64,000 nucleotides of DNA from Paraburkholderia domus (GTDB lineage: Bacteria; Pseudomonadota; Gammaproteobacteria; Burkholderiales; Burkholderiaceae): positions 310,001 to 374,000 of the forward strand of contig NZ_CAJNAT010000003.1 in the NCBI RefSeq assembly GCF_905220705.1, written 5' to 3'. How positions within the stretch are numbered: the stretch's first letter is position 1; every line of letters starts with the position of its first letter. Below, one piece after another: positions 46,257-54,612 of this stretch. The position numbers and the translations under genes are program-made. Under the pieces are notes generated by a model, which had not been told where the DNA came from, did not search any database, and saw nothing but the letters and a program-made list of their open reading frames with translations.

Positions 46257-47308
46257 CGGCGCCTGCGCAACAGCATCCACAGAAACACCGGCACGCCGAC
46301 GATCGACGTGATGACGCCCACCGGCAATTGCGCCGGTGCAATCACGGTACGCGCAATCAGATCCGCGCCCATTACCGCGACACCGCCGCCGAGCGCCGCA
46401 GCCGGCAGCAACATACGCTGATCGTTGCCGAACGCGAGCCGCAGCATGTGAGGCACGACGAGCCCGACAAAACCGATGGTGCCTGCCGTGGTCACCGCCG
46501 CGGCCGCCGCCAGCGACGCCGCCAGATACACGCGCAAGCGCAGCGGCATCACGGCGACGCCAAGCGCCTGCGCGGCGGCATCGCCTCGTAGCAGCACATT
46601 CAGACGCGGCGCAGCGGGCACCATTGCCACCAGCACGACGACGAGCGCGGCGAGCGCCGTCCATGGCATCGCGCCGCCATTCAGATCGCCGGTCAGCCAG
46701 AACAGCATGCCGCGCAGACGACTGTCCGGCGCGAGGTTGAGCAGCAGCGTAATGACGGCCCCCCAGCCGGCCGCGATCACCGCGCCGGTCAGCAGCAAAC
46801 GCGGCGACGTATCCTGCGGTTCGCCCCGCCACAACTCGCGGCGCGCGAGGCCGAGCACCAGCAGGATCGACACGAAGGCGCCGGCGAACGCACTGGCATC
46901 GACGATCCACCACGCGCAACCGGCGATCATCGCGACCAGCGCGAACGCCGCCGCGCCGCCCGACACACCTAACACGTAGGGTTCGGCCAACGGATTGCGC
47001 AACAGCACTTGTAGCAGCGCACCCGCCAGCGCAAGCAACGCGCCGCATGCGAAGCCGGCCACCGCGCGCGGCAAGCGCAGCTTACGCACGATTTCGCCGG
47101 CAAGATCGGCGGACTCGACATGCGCCGCGTGCGACGGCAACAGCGCCGCCAGGACGCGCGCAGGCGCGAGCGAGACGCTGCCCAGTGCGAGCGACGCCAT
47201 CAGCACAGCCAGCGCGATTCCTGCGAGCGCGAGCCAGATCGCGGCCGCGCGCTTCACACTCATCACACGCAGCGTGGCCGTGGGCATCGGACTCGAACTG
47301 CGGTTCAT
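46253..47308 (-). CDS. btuC: Vitamin B12 ABC transporter, permease protein
   Basis: A 351-residue permease with about ten hydrophobic helices. FecCD hallmarks are LRLPRAVAGFACGALLALAG, LLQVLLRNPLAEPYVLGVSG and TAGTIGFVGLVVPHMLRLAFG. I start at MNRSSSPMP after GAGAAAGCGCTA; the same frame continues upstream into the 3' remnant of btuB, which would otherwise add 46 codons. Transcription probably starts at the cobalamin riboswitch leader 330 bases upstream. Confidence 0.92.
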   Translation of the reverse strand: MNRSSSPMPTATLRVMSVKRAAAIWLALAGIALAVLMASLALGSVSLAPARVLAALLPSHAAHVESADLAGEIVRKLRLPRAVAGFACGALLALAGALLQVLLRNPLAEPYVLGVSGGAAAFALVAMIAGCAWWIVDASAFAGAFVSILLVLGLARRELWRGEPQDTSPRLLLTGAVIAAGWGAVITLLLNLAPDSRLRGMLFWLTGDLNGGAMPWTALAALVVVLVAMVPAAPRLNVLLRGDAAAQALGVAVMPLRLRVYLAASLAAAAAVTTAGTIGFVGLVVPHMLRLAFGNDQRMLLPAAALGGGVAVMGADLIARTVIAPAQLPVGVITSIVGVPVFLWMLLRRRR

Positions 47309-47338
47309 TAGCGCTTTCTCATGCTGGTACGTTCGTCG

Positions 47339-47504
47339 CTGCTGCCAACCAACCGGGACATACACACCACGCCGTGGCGAGTTATACGAGTAGGCCGTTT
47401 CATAGTCCTTGTTCAACAGATTCTGGATTGCGCAGCAACGTACCATGCCTTCTTAGCAGGGCCCACAAAGGCGAGCAACGCTGCACGAGCGATGGGGACA
47501 GCAT
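47339..47504 (-). pseudogene. btuB: Relic of the TonB-dependent B12 receptor gene: 5' and 3' ends only
   Basis: Upstream of btuC the minus strand encodes, in the btuC frame, AIQNLLNKDYETAYSYNS followed by PRRGVYVPVGWQQ, which reads like the last ~35 residues of a TonB-dependent receptor (closing strands and terminal aromatic). Just before it, in another frame, an ATG at 47504 gives MLSPSLVQRCSPLWALL, a plausible receptor signal-peptide start placed at the right distance from the riboswitch. The ~1.8 kb that should separate them is missing, leaving ~18 plus ~35 codons out of phase. An internal deletion is the simplest explanation. The 5' part is less certain than the 3' part. Confidence 0.7.
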
Positions 47505-47610
47505 GGGATGATATTCCTGTGGAGAGCGTGCGCGGCCCGCTTCCCCGCAGGCCGATGCGTAACGAGGTGCCCACGTTGTTTTACGTTTGCGCGGGGACGA
47601 TCCGTTCCCT

Positions 47611-47800
47611 CTTGCCGCTATCCAGGCTGCCAGCACATCAATCCCGCCTTCCCACGCGTGACGCGCAGTGGCACACTCGCATGTTCAGCTTCAAGCACGC
47701 AATCAGGATCGACCTGCATGACGAATGCGGTCGCTTATCGTTGCGGGGGCAACGCAGGTTCGCGCGTTCAGGCGAACGGCACGCCTGCCTGACGTTTAAC
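47611..47800 (-). promoter_or_regulatory. Cobalamin riboswitch (aptamer)
   Basis: Read on the minus strand the blocks of a B12 riboswitch occur in order: GCCCCCGCAACGATAAGCG (about 47749-47731), GCCACTG then a 12-base arm and GGGAAGGC (about 47671-47645), and AGCCTGGATAGCGGC near 47627-47614. The last segment can pair with TGCCG at the 5' end (near 47780) to close P1. The GGTG-containing arm upstream of the CCCCGC box is shortened or degenerate. It lies ahead of the btuB relic and btuC, and should lower expression when adenosylcobalamin is plentiful. Confidence 0.8.
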
Positions 47801-48084
47801 CGCGGTTTAACTGCAGTTCAACTGCGCGCACTGTCGATTGATAAGCGCGCGCGGGCACCAAAGAGCGGCCAGTTTAGGAGCGGCCTTCGGGTCCGTCAAG
47901 AATGGTTAATCCATGCGCAAACTGTTCTGTTAAGTGCAGGTTATTGTCCGATGCGAGAGTTGTTTTTCATCATATGGTCGATAAAAGCCTGCACAAAGCG
48001 ATGTTGTTACGTCTCGAAACGAGACAATTGTCGGAACCTGCGACATTCCGCGCTAAAATGCGATGTCTTTAGAGGACGCAGCAG

Positions 48085-48441
48085 ATGCTCACCGAACTCG
48101 AAACACTTTCACAGAATATCGGCAAGCTGATCGCGATCAGCCAACGCCACAATGAAGCGCGGCTCGCGCTCGAAGATCAGCTCGCCCAAACGCGTGCGGA
48201 AGCAGAAGCCACGCGCACTGAACTCGCGTTGATGCGCGAGGAGCGCGATGCACTGCAGGCGGAACGCGACGCGCTCTCGGCAAAGATCGACGACGCCCAG
48301 GTGCGCCTGAATGCGATCCTCGAAAAACTGCCGCGGGCTCGCGCGCACAACGAGCCAGACAATCAGCTCGATCTGCTCGAGGCCGCGCCGCATGAGGTCG
48401 AAGCGGAGAGCGACGTCACCCGCCATGGAGAAAATGCATGA
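48085..48441 (+). CDS. ZapB-like coiled-coil protein upstream of zapA
   Basis: A 118-residue protein, nearly all coiled coil: heptads run from LETLSQNIGKLIAISQRH through ALQAERDALSAKIDDAQVRL, followed by the helix end LNAILEKLPRA and a loose acidic tail. It belongs to the TIGR02449/DUF904-type family that precedes zapA in beta-proteobacteria and resembles E. coli ZapB, a Z-ring associated protein. Its stop overlaps the zapA ATG (ATGA). A role at the division site with ZapA is inferred from context. Confidence 0.82.
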   Translation: MLTELETLSQNIGKLIAISQRHNEARLALEDQLAQTRAEAEATRTELALMREERDALQAERDALSAKIDDAQVRLNAILEKLPRARAHNEPDNQLDLLEAAPHEVEAESDVTRHGENA

Positions 48442-48752
48442 CCACCAAGCAGATCGAAGTATCGATTCTCGGCGTGCCCTATCGCCTCGCCTGCTCGCCG
48501 GAAACTGAAGGCGCGCTGCTTGAGGCGGTTGCACGCGTCGACGCCGAGATGTCGAAGATCCGCAACAACAGCAACGTGCGCGGCACCGATCGCATTGCCG
48601 TCATGGCCGCGCTGTCGCTGGCATCGGAACTGCTTAAGCTGCAAACAAGCGTGCGACACGGAGAAGCATTTCCCGCAGAAGAAATCCGGCGTACAATGCA
48701 TCAAATGAACGAACAACTGGGTACTGTGATTCAGCAGTACAGCATGCAGTAA
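48438..48752 (+). CDS. zapA: Cell division protein ZapA
   Basis: A 104-residue FtsZ-crosslinking protein. The globular N-terminal head reads QIEVSILGVPYRLACSPETE with the family's EGALLEAVARVDAEMSKI, and the C-terminal helix (RIAVMAALSLASELLKLQ) is the tetramerisation coil. It overlaps the ZapB-like gene by four bases. The 6S RNA gene follows, as in most proteobacteria. Confidence 0.95.
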   Translation: MTTKQIEVSILGVPYRLACSPETEGALLEAVARVDAEMSKIRNNSNVRGTDRIAVMAALSLASELLKLQTSVRHGEAFPAEEIRRTMHQMNEQLGTVIQQYSMQ

Positions 48753-48860
48753 CTGCCCAGCAGTCTCGAACAGTTTCAAGCAACCGGTCCAGAGATCGGC
48801 TGCGAATTCAAGCGGAATGCATGAGCAAAGACTCGGCAAACGTTTGAGTTCAAATGGTTT

Positions 48861-49042
48861 GACCTCCCTGCCTGGTTCGCCAAGGTCATATATTCCTTGA
48901 ACCAATGCCATGTGCACGGTTGTGGAAATTTGTAGCACGGGTGTGCGCGTCACTCTGTCTGATGTACCCGAAGTGCTGCTAACTGCGACCAATTCTGAAC
49001 CCCCGGTTCAGGATGCCGGCCTAGCGGCTAAGGCGGGGACCT
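48861..49042 (+). ncRNA. ssrS: 6S RNA
   Basis: Downstream of zapA, the usual site for 6S RNA. The 5' end reads CTCCCTGCCTGGTTCGCCA and the 3' end CGGTTCAGGATGCCGGCC then AAGGCGGGGACC; the ends pair (TCCCTGCCT with AGGCGGGGA, one G-U), closing the long rod, with an internal open region as in the sigma-70 holoenzyme mimic. Length is ~182 nt, normal. Ends are estimated from pairing. The transcript would accumulate in stationary phase and bind RNA polymerase; a strong terminator follows. Confidence 0.88.
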
Positions 49043-49047
49043 TATTC

Positions 49048-49082
49048 AAAACGGCATCGGACTTCGGTTCGATGCCGTTTTT
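49048..49082 (+). terminator. Intrinsic terminator after 6S RNA
   Basis: AAACGGCATCG and CGATGCCGTTTTT form an 11-bp stem followed by T-run, six bases after the estimated end of the 6S RNA. Confidence 0.88.
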
Positions 49083-49136
49083 CTTTGGGCCTCGATTTTT
49101 CTTGCTGTATCAACCCCTTAACGTTCAATTCGATTC

Positions 49137-49595
49137 ATGCGCTACTGGCTAATGAAGTCCGAACCGGACGAAGCAAGCATCGACCATCTCGCCCAGGCAC
49201 CGCAACACACGTTGCCGTGGACTGGCGTACGCAACTATCAGGCGCGCAATTTCATGCGCGACATGATGCAGGTCGGCGACGGTGTGCTGTTCTATCACTC
49301 GAGTTGTCCTGAGCCAGGCATTGCGGGGCTCGCGGAAGTATCGTCAACCGCTTATCCGGACCCGACTCAGTTCGACAAGAAGAGCCCCTACTACGACCCG
49401 AAGTCGTCGCAGGAAACGCCGCGCTGGCTGCTCGTCGATGTGGTGTTCAAGAAGAAGGTCCCGTTGATCCCGCTTGCCGCCCTGCGCGAACACGAGGAAC
49501 TGAAGGACATGCGCGTGCTCGTCAAAGGCAACCGCCTGTCGATCACGCCGGTCACTGAAGCCGAATGGCGCTTCATCACCAAACGTCTTGTTTGA
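49137..49595 (+). CDS. EVE-domain protein (thymocyte nuclear protein 1 family)
   Basis: A 152-residue single-domain protein starting MRYWLMKSEPDEASIDHLAQ, the signature of the bacterial EVE family, a PUA-like fold that reads modified bases in nucleic acid. TWTGVRNYQARNFMRDM-type loop (here PWTGVRNYQARNFMRDMM) and GDGVLFYHSSCPEPGIAGLA line the base pocket. The start lies 54 bases after the 6S terminator. Ligand unknown; 5-methyl- or hydroxymethylcytosine readers are the best-known relatives. Confidence 0.92.
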   Translation: MRYWLMKSEPDEASIDHLAQAPQHTLPWTGVRNYQARNFMRDMMQVGDGVLFYHSSCPEPGIAGLAEVSSTAYPDPTQFDKKSPYYDPKSSQETPRWLLVDVVFKKKVPLIPLAALREHEELKDMRVLVKGNRLSITPVTEAEWRFITKRLV

Positions 49596-49791
49596 CGTTG
49601 CATACGCACATGCGACGCGCTGTTGCTGCAATCGTGTGCAAATCTGTGCTCGGATGACGGCAAACGTTGAGCAAACGTCAAATTAGGGAACCAAGCTCAG
49701 GTTACAGGCGCCTAACGGACTCGCAAACGGTGTGCCATCGCATGGCGTTCGCTCCAATCGTGCATAACCTGTTCCAGCAAGGAGTCCAAGA

Positions 49792-50523
49792 ATGACGAAA
49801 AACACCGCACGTGCACTCGCTCTCGCTCTCGTATGCGCTGCCCCTGCCGCGCTCGCGCTGACGCCGGCCATGGCCCGCGCGCAGGGCGTGACGCAGTATC
49901 AGCCCGCGGGTGTGCTGTCGTTGAATGCACAGGCAAGCGCTGAAGTGCCGCAAGACGTCGTCGATATCACGCTGTTCTACGAGCAGGAAGCGAACGATCC
50001 GTCCGCACTCACCTCCACGCTGAATCAGCGTGCCGACGCAGCGCTGCAAAAAGCCAAGGGTGTGAACGGTGTAACGGCTCGTACCGGTTCCTTCTCGATC
50101 TACCCGTCCACCGATCGTGACGGTCGCATTTCCGCATGGCGCGGACGTACCGAAGTTGTGCTCGAATCGCACGACTTCGCAGCGGCGTCGAAGCTCGCGG
50201 GCCAGATGGCATCGATCATGCAGGTCGGCAACGTGCAGTTCTCGCTGTCGCCTGAAGCGCAGCGTGCCGCGGAGCAGAAGCTCACTGGCGAGGCCATCAA
50301 GTCATTCCGTGAGCAAGCGGCTTCGTCGGCGCAGGCGTTCGGCTACAACAGTTATTCGATTCGTGAAGTCAACGTCGGGCACAACGGCGTCATGCCGCGT
50401 CCGATGATGATGATGAGCGCACGCGCAATGGGCGCCGATGCGAAGGCATCCGCGCCGGTGCCGCTCGAAGGCGGCACGTCGACTGTGACGGTCAATGTGT
50501 CGGGCTCGGTGCAGATGAAGTAA
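49792..50523 (+). CDS. SIMPL (DUF541) domain exported protein
   Basis: A 243-residue protein with a signal peptide (TARALALALVCAAPAALALT...MARA/QG). The mature part has the SIMPL fold of two betaalphabeta repeats: GVLSLNAQASAEVPQDVVDI opens it and GSFSIYPSTDRDGRISAWRG is conserved. It is probably periplasmic or outer-membrane associated. Relatives include oxidative-stress protein BP26/OMP28; no activity is known. A Met-rich stretch PRPMMMMSARAMG near the C-terminus is unusual. Good Shine-Dalgarno (CAAGGAGT). A terminator follows. Confidence 0.87.
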   Translation: MTKNTARALALALVCAAPAALALTPAMARAQGVTQYQPAGVLSLNAQASAEVPQDVVDITLFYEQEANDPSALTSTLNQRADAALQKAKGVNGVTARTGSFSIYPSTDRDGRISAWRGRTEVVLESHDFAAASKLAGQMASIMQVGNVQFSLSPEAQRAAEQKLTGEAIKSFREQAASSAQAFGYNSYSIREVNVGHNGVMPRPMMMMSARAMGADAKASAPVPLEGGTSTVTVNVSGSVQMK

Positions 50524-50555
50524 CGCGTTTTACGCTAGACGTACTGCTGCAAAAG

Positions 50556-50584
50556 AAAAAGCCACGGCATGCTGTGGCTTTTTT
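50556..50584. terminator. Intrinsic terminator between SIMPL gene and lgt
   Basis: AAAAAGCCAC and GTGGCTTTTT form a stem around a GGCATGCT loop; flanking A- and T-runs make it usable in both directions for the converging genes. Confidence 0.88.
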
Positions 50585-50616
50585 CATTGGCTTTTCACTA
50601 CGATAAAACGTAGCGT

Positions 50617-51522
50617 TCAGTTAGCGCTAACCGCCGGTGCCGGTTCACGCCGCGCACGGCGATAGGACCACACCAGCATCCCAATGCCCACGAGGATCAT
50701 CGGCAGCGAGAGCCATTGGCCCATTGAGAGACCCATGGCGAGCAGGCCAAGGAAGTCGTCCGGCTCACGCGCGAATTCCACCGTGAAGCGGGCCAGGCCG
50801 TAGCCGATCAGGAACACAGCGGAAATTGCGCCCATCGGCTTCGGTTTGCGCGAGAAGAAGAACAGCACGAAGAACAGCGCCACACCTTCGAGCGCAATCT
50901 CATACAACTCCGACGGGTGACGCGGCAACATGTGATATTGCGCGAACACTTCGTTCAGATGCCATTGCGCGGCCAGTTGCGGATGCGCGGTGAGCCACGC
51001 GGCGTCGTCCGGCGCGGCGCCTGGAAACAGCATCGCCCACGGCGCCGACGGATCGGTCACACGGCCCCACAACTCGCCGTTGATAAAGTTACCGAGGCGC
51101 CCTGCCGCGAGCCCCGTGGGCACCATCGGCGCGACGAAATCGGTCACCTGCAGCCACGAACGTTTGCGCTGATAGGCGAACAGCACCATCGCCAGCGTCA
51201 CACCGAGGAAGCCGCCGTGAAACGACATGCCACCTTCCCACACCTTGAAGATGTCGAGCGGATGCGCGAAGTAAAAGCTCGCCTTGTAGAACAGCACGTA
51301 GCCGAGCCGGCCGCCAAAAATCGTACCGAGCACGCCGTAGAACAGCATGTCGTCGATGTCTTTCGCGGTCCAGCCTTGCGCGGCGACGTAAGGCAAACGC
51401 AACCGCAGCCGCCCGACAACGATCGCCGCGATGAACGCGACGAGGTACATCAGTCCATACCAGCGCACAGCGAGCGGCCCCAGATGAATGGCAACGGGGT
51501 CGAAATTCGGGTGAATAAGCAT
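50617..51522 (-). CDS. lgt: Prolipoprotein diacylglyceryl transferase
   Basis: A 301-residue inner-membrane enzyme with seven hydrophobic helices; it transfers diacylglycerol from phosphatidylglycerol to the lipobox Cys of prolipoproteins. Signature segments are [20 protein letters not shown] (catalytic His-Gly-Gly) and [17 protein letters not shown]. Other essential residues appear in [14 protein letters not shown]. Length is normal. It would process the lipoproteins predicted at 16.5-17.0 and 18.6-19.2 kb. Confidence 0.97.
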   Translation of the reverse strand: MLIHPNFDPVAIHLGPLAVRWYGLMYLVAFIAAIVVGRLRLRLPYVAAQGWTAKDIDDMLFYGVLGTIFGGRLGYVLFYKASFYFAHPLDIFKVWEGGMSFHGGFLGVTLAMVLFAYQRKRSWLQVTDFVAPMVPTGLAAGRLGNFINGELWGRVTDPSAPWAMLFPGAAPDDAAWLTAHPQLAAQWHLNEVFAQYHMLPRHPSELYEIALEGVALFFVLFFFSRKPKPMGAISAVFLIGYGLARFTVEFAREPDDFLGLLAMGLSMGQWLSLPMILVGIGMLVWSYRRARREPAPAVSAN

Positions 51523-51656
51523 CGTGTTGTTATGGGCAGTTCAGGTTCAGAAGCGGATTTCTAGTCGATTTTCAAGTAACAGCCGGCGGTTTTGCGCACC
51601 ATGCGGCGCATGCGTTGGACGGTTCGGCTTGCAATGCGTTCGCGACAGCGTCGAGT

Positions 51657-52640
51657 CTAAACACGAGGTGCCGCGAACTGCGCCTCGATGGTGGCCGCAT
51701 GGACTCGCACGATCTCGATGAAGCCAGCCAACACCGGACTCACCTCCGCCGTGCGCCAGACCAGCCCCGTCTCGATCGCCGGCACGGATTCGGAGAGCGG
51801 CCGGTACACGACGCCGGTGCGGCGCAGGTTACGCAAGGATTGCGGCACCAGTGCGACACCTATTCCGGCCGACACGAGGCTCACGATCGTCTGCATCTGG
51901 ATCGCCTCCTGGCCGACCCGGGGTGCGAGGCCAGCCTTGCCGTAGCAATCCATAATGATGTCATAAAAGCTTGGCGCCAAACGTCTTGGGAAAATCACGA
52001 GCGGCTCGTCGGCGACGTCGCGCAGGCTAATCGGCGTGTCCAGCCACTCGGCACGCAAGTCTTCCTGGGACCGCGTGGCGCCGCCCACGCGCGCCGCCGT
52101 TTCCATCGACATCGCGATCACCAGCGGCTCGCGGGCGATCGGCAACCACGAGAGCTGGGTGGCATGGCGCGACGGCAGCGGCGCGATCACGAGGCCCGCA
52201 TCGATGCGCCCGGCCACGAGTTCGTCGACCTGCACGTCGCTGGTGGCTTCGGTCAATTCGAGGCGCACCCGTGGATAGCGTGCGCCGAAATCGCGCAGTA
52301 GCAGCGGCAGCAGGCCGTAATCGGCCGTTGAGACGAAGGCCAGCGACAACGCCCCCGTCTCGCCCCGCGCGAGGCTCTGCGCCAGCGGCCGCAACCCCTC
52401 GGCACTCGCCAGCAAGCGCCGCACTTCCGGCAGCAGGTCGGCACCCACAGATGTCAGTTCGACCGAGCGCTTGGTGCGCGCGAACAGCGCTACGCCGAGC
52501 GTCTCCTCCAGCGCGCGAATGGCCTGCGACAACGGCGGCTGCGTCATGGAAAGGCGTGCAGCCGCCCGTCCGAAGTGCTTTTCTTCGGCGACGGTCACGA
52601 AATAGCGCAACTGGCGCAGGTCAGGGATAGCGGGCAACAT
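51657..52640 (-). CDS. LysR-family regulator divergent from ilvD
   Basis: A 327-residue LTTR of the CbbR/BenM-like branch. HTH: FGRAAARLSMTQPPLSQAIR in the first ~45 residues, followed by EETLGVALFARTKRSVELTS. The effector domain runs ~90-300 (LSLAFVSTADYGLLPLLLRD). It is divergent from ilvD with 220 bases between, and the ATAATATATT patch at 52672-52681 has the A/T dyad and spacing (T-N11-A) expected of a LysR box. Control of ilvD is a reasonable guess, not shown. Confidence 0.9.
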   Translation of the reverse strand: MLPAIPDLRQLRYFVTVAEEKHFGRAAARLSMTQPPLSQAIRALEETLGVALFARTKRSVELTSVGADLLPEVRRLLASAEGLRPLAQSLARGETGALSLAFVSTADYGLLPLLLRDFGARYPRVRLELTEATSDVQVDELVAGRIDAGLVIAPLPSRHATQLSWLPIAREPLVIAMSMETAARVGGATRSQEDLRAEWLDTPISLRDVADEPLVIFPRRLAPSFYDIIMDCYGKAGLAPRVGQEAIQMQTIVSLVSAGIGVALVPQSLRNLRRTGVVYRPLSESVPAIETGLVWRTAEVSPVLAGFIEIVRVHAATIEAQFAAPRV

Positions 52641-52860
52641 GATTAATACATTTTACGACCTAATCGAGCCTGAATAATATATTGGACACACGCTTAGCAA
52701 AACTGCATCCTTGCGCGACGCGTCGGAACTAAACTGGACTGGACTGAAGCGCCGTCGTACCTGCCGGCAAGCGCATTGGCGACGTCGGCGTAGCGCCTGC
52801 CGCACCCACTGGGCGGCAAACACGCAGCACGGATCAAAACAAAACAGACTGGAGTTCCCC

Positions 52861-54534
52861 ATGGCATACAACCGTCGTTCGAAGAACATCACGCAAGGCG
52901 TGGCGCGCTCACCGAACCGCTCGATGTACTACGCACTCGGCTACGAAAAGGCCGATTTCGACAAGCCGATGATCGGCATCGCCAACGGCCACTCGACCAT
53001 CACGCCGTGTAACGCCGGCCTGCAGCGTCTGGCCGACGCGGCTGTCGCCGCGGTTAAAGGCGCCGACGCGAATCCGCAGATCTTCGGCACGCCGACGATT
53101 TCGGACGGCATGTCGATGGGCACTGAAGGCATGAAGTATTCGCTCGTGTCGCGCGAAGTCATCGCCGACTGTATCGAGACCTGCGTGCAAGGTCAGTGGA
53201 TGGACGGCGTGGTCGTAATCGGCGGCTGCGACAAGAACATGCCGGGCGGCATGATCGGCATGTTGCGCACGAACGTGCCAAGCATCTACGTGTATGGCGG
53301 CACGATCCGTCCAGGCAACTGGAAGGGCACCGACCTGACCATCGTGTCGTCGTTCGAAGCAGTGGGCGAGTTCACGGCCGGCCGGATGTCGCAGGAAGAT
53401 TTCGAAGGGGTCGAAAAGAACGCGTGCCCGTCCACGGGTTCGTGCGGCGGCATGTACACCGCCAATACGATGAGCTCGTCGTTCGAAGCGCTCGGCATGT
53501 CGCTGCTGTATTCGTCGACGATGGCCAATCCGGATCAGGAAAAGGTCGACTCGGCAGCCGAATCGGCACGCGTGCTGGTTGAAGCGGTCAAGAAGGATCT
53601 GAAGCCGCGCGACATCGTCACCAAAAAGTCGATCGAAAACGCGGTGGCCGTACTCATGGCCACGGGTGGCTCGACCAATGCCGTGCTGCACTTCCTCGCG
53701 ATTGCACACGCGGCCGAAGTGGAATGGAGCATCGAAGACTTCGAGCGCATGCGCAAGAAGGTGCCGGTGATCTGCAACCTGAAGCCGTCGGGCCAGTTCG
53801 TGGCGACCGATCTGCACAAGGCCGGCGGCATTCCGCAAGTCATGAAGATTCTGCTGGACGCAGGTCTCTTGCACGGCGATTGCATCACGATCACCGGCAA
53901 GACGATCGCTGAAGAACTGAAGGACGTGCCGAGCAAGCCGCGTGCCGATCAGCAAGTGATCTTCCCGATCGAGCAGGCGCTGTACAAGGAAGGCCACCTG
54001 GCGATCCTGAAGGGCAACCTGGCCGTTGACGGCGCGGTCGCCAAGATCACCGGCCTGAAGAACCCGGTCATCACCGGCCCGGCCCGCGTGTTCGACGACG
54101 AGCAAAGTGCGCTGGAAGCCATTCTCGCCGACAAGATCGTCGCTGGCGACGTGGTCGTGCTGCGTTACCTCGGCCCGAAGGGCGGCCCTGGCATGCCGGA
54201 AATGCTCGCGCCGACGTCGGCGATCATCGGCAAGGGTCTTGGCGAAACCGTCGGCCTCATTACCGACGGGCGCTTCTCGGGCGGCACATGGGGCATGGTG
54301 GTCGGTCACGTCGCGCCGGAAGCGTTCGTGGGCGGCACGATCGCGTTCGTGCAGGAAGGCGATTCGATTACGATCGACGCGCACAAGCTGCTCCTGCAAC
54401 TGAACATCGACGACGCCGAACTGCAACGCCGCCGCGCCGCATGGCAGCAACCGAAGCCGCGTTACACACGCGGCGTGCTGGCGAAGTACTCCGCATTGGC
54501 ACTGCCGGCCAACAAGGGCGCAGTGACGGGCTAA
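52861..54534 (+). CDS. ilvD: Dihydroxy-acid dehydratase
   Basis: A 557-residue Fe-S dehydratase, third step of isoleucine/valine synthesis. The ATG after GGAGTTCCCC starts [20 protein letters not shown]. The cluster-binding Cys are in [22 protein letters not shown] and [18 protein letters not shown]. The active-site Ser/Lys region near the C-terminus, [18 protein letters not shown], is intact. Length is normal for the shorter (spinach-type 2Fe-2S) group. Confidence 0.97.
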   Translation: MAYNRRSKNITQGVARSPNRSMYYALGYEKADFDKPMIGIANGHSTITPCNAGLQRLADAAVAAVKGADANPQIFGTPTISDGMSMGTEGMKYSLVSREVIADCIETCVQGQWMDGVVVIGGCDKNMPGGMIGMLRTNVPSIYVYGGTIRPGNWKGTDLTIVSSFEAVGEFTAGRMSQEDFEGVEKNACPSTGSCGGMYTANTMSSSFEALGMSLLYSSTMANPDQEKVDSAAESARVLVEAVKKDLKPRDIVTKKSIENAVAVLMATGGSTNAVLHFLAIAHAAEVEWSIEDFERMRKKVPVICNLKPSGQFVATDLHKAGGIPQVMKILLDAGLLHGDCITITGKTIAEELKDVPSKPRADQQVIFPIEQALYKEGHLAILKGNLAVDGAVAKITGLKNPVITGPARVFDDEQSALEAILADKIVAGDVVVLRYLGPKGGPGMPEMLAPTSAIIGKGLGETVGLITDGRFSGGTWGMVVGHVAPEAFVGGTIAFVQEGDSITIDAHKLLLQLNIDDAELQRRRAAWQQPKPRYTRGVLAKYSALALPANKGAVTG

Positions 54535-54544
54535 GGGTGTAGAT

Positions 54545-54586
54545 TCCGGCGAACAACCGATCCTGTGGATCGTCCTGTTCGCCGGA
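54545..54586. terminator. Long hairpin between ilvD and the second toxin-like gene
   Basis: TCCGGCGAACA and TGTTCGCCGGA pair perfectly (11 bp), with an inner CGATCC/GGATCG helix. No T-run follows on either strand, so intrinsic termination is uncertain, though position between two convergent genes fits. Confidence 0.5.
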
Positions 54587-54612
54587 GCATTGCAATAACC
54601 TTATGCTGGTCG

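Noticed and set aside
47690..47830. AACCGCGGTT palindrome and nearby GGTTTAACTGCAGTT-like repeats as a separate operator
   Set aside because: They adjoin the riboswitch 5' end and may be leader structure; evidence is too thin for a separate feature.
52909..54450. A 513-codon antisense open frame across ilvD
   Set aside because: Same codon-bias shadow; ilvD motifs are intact on the other strand.
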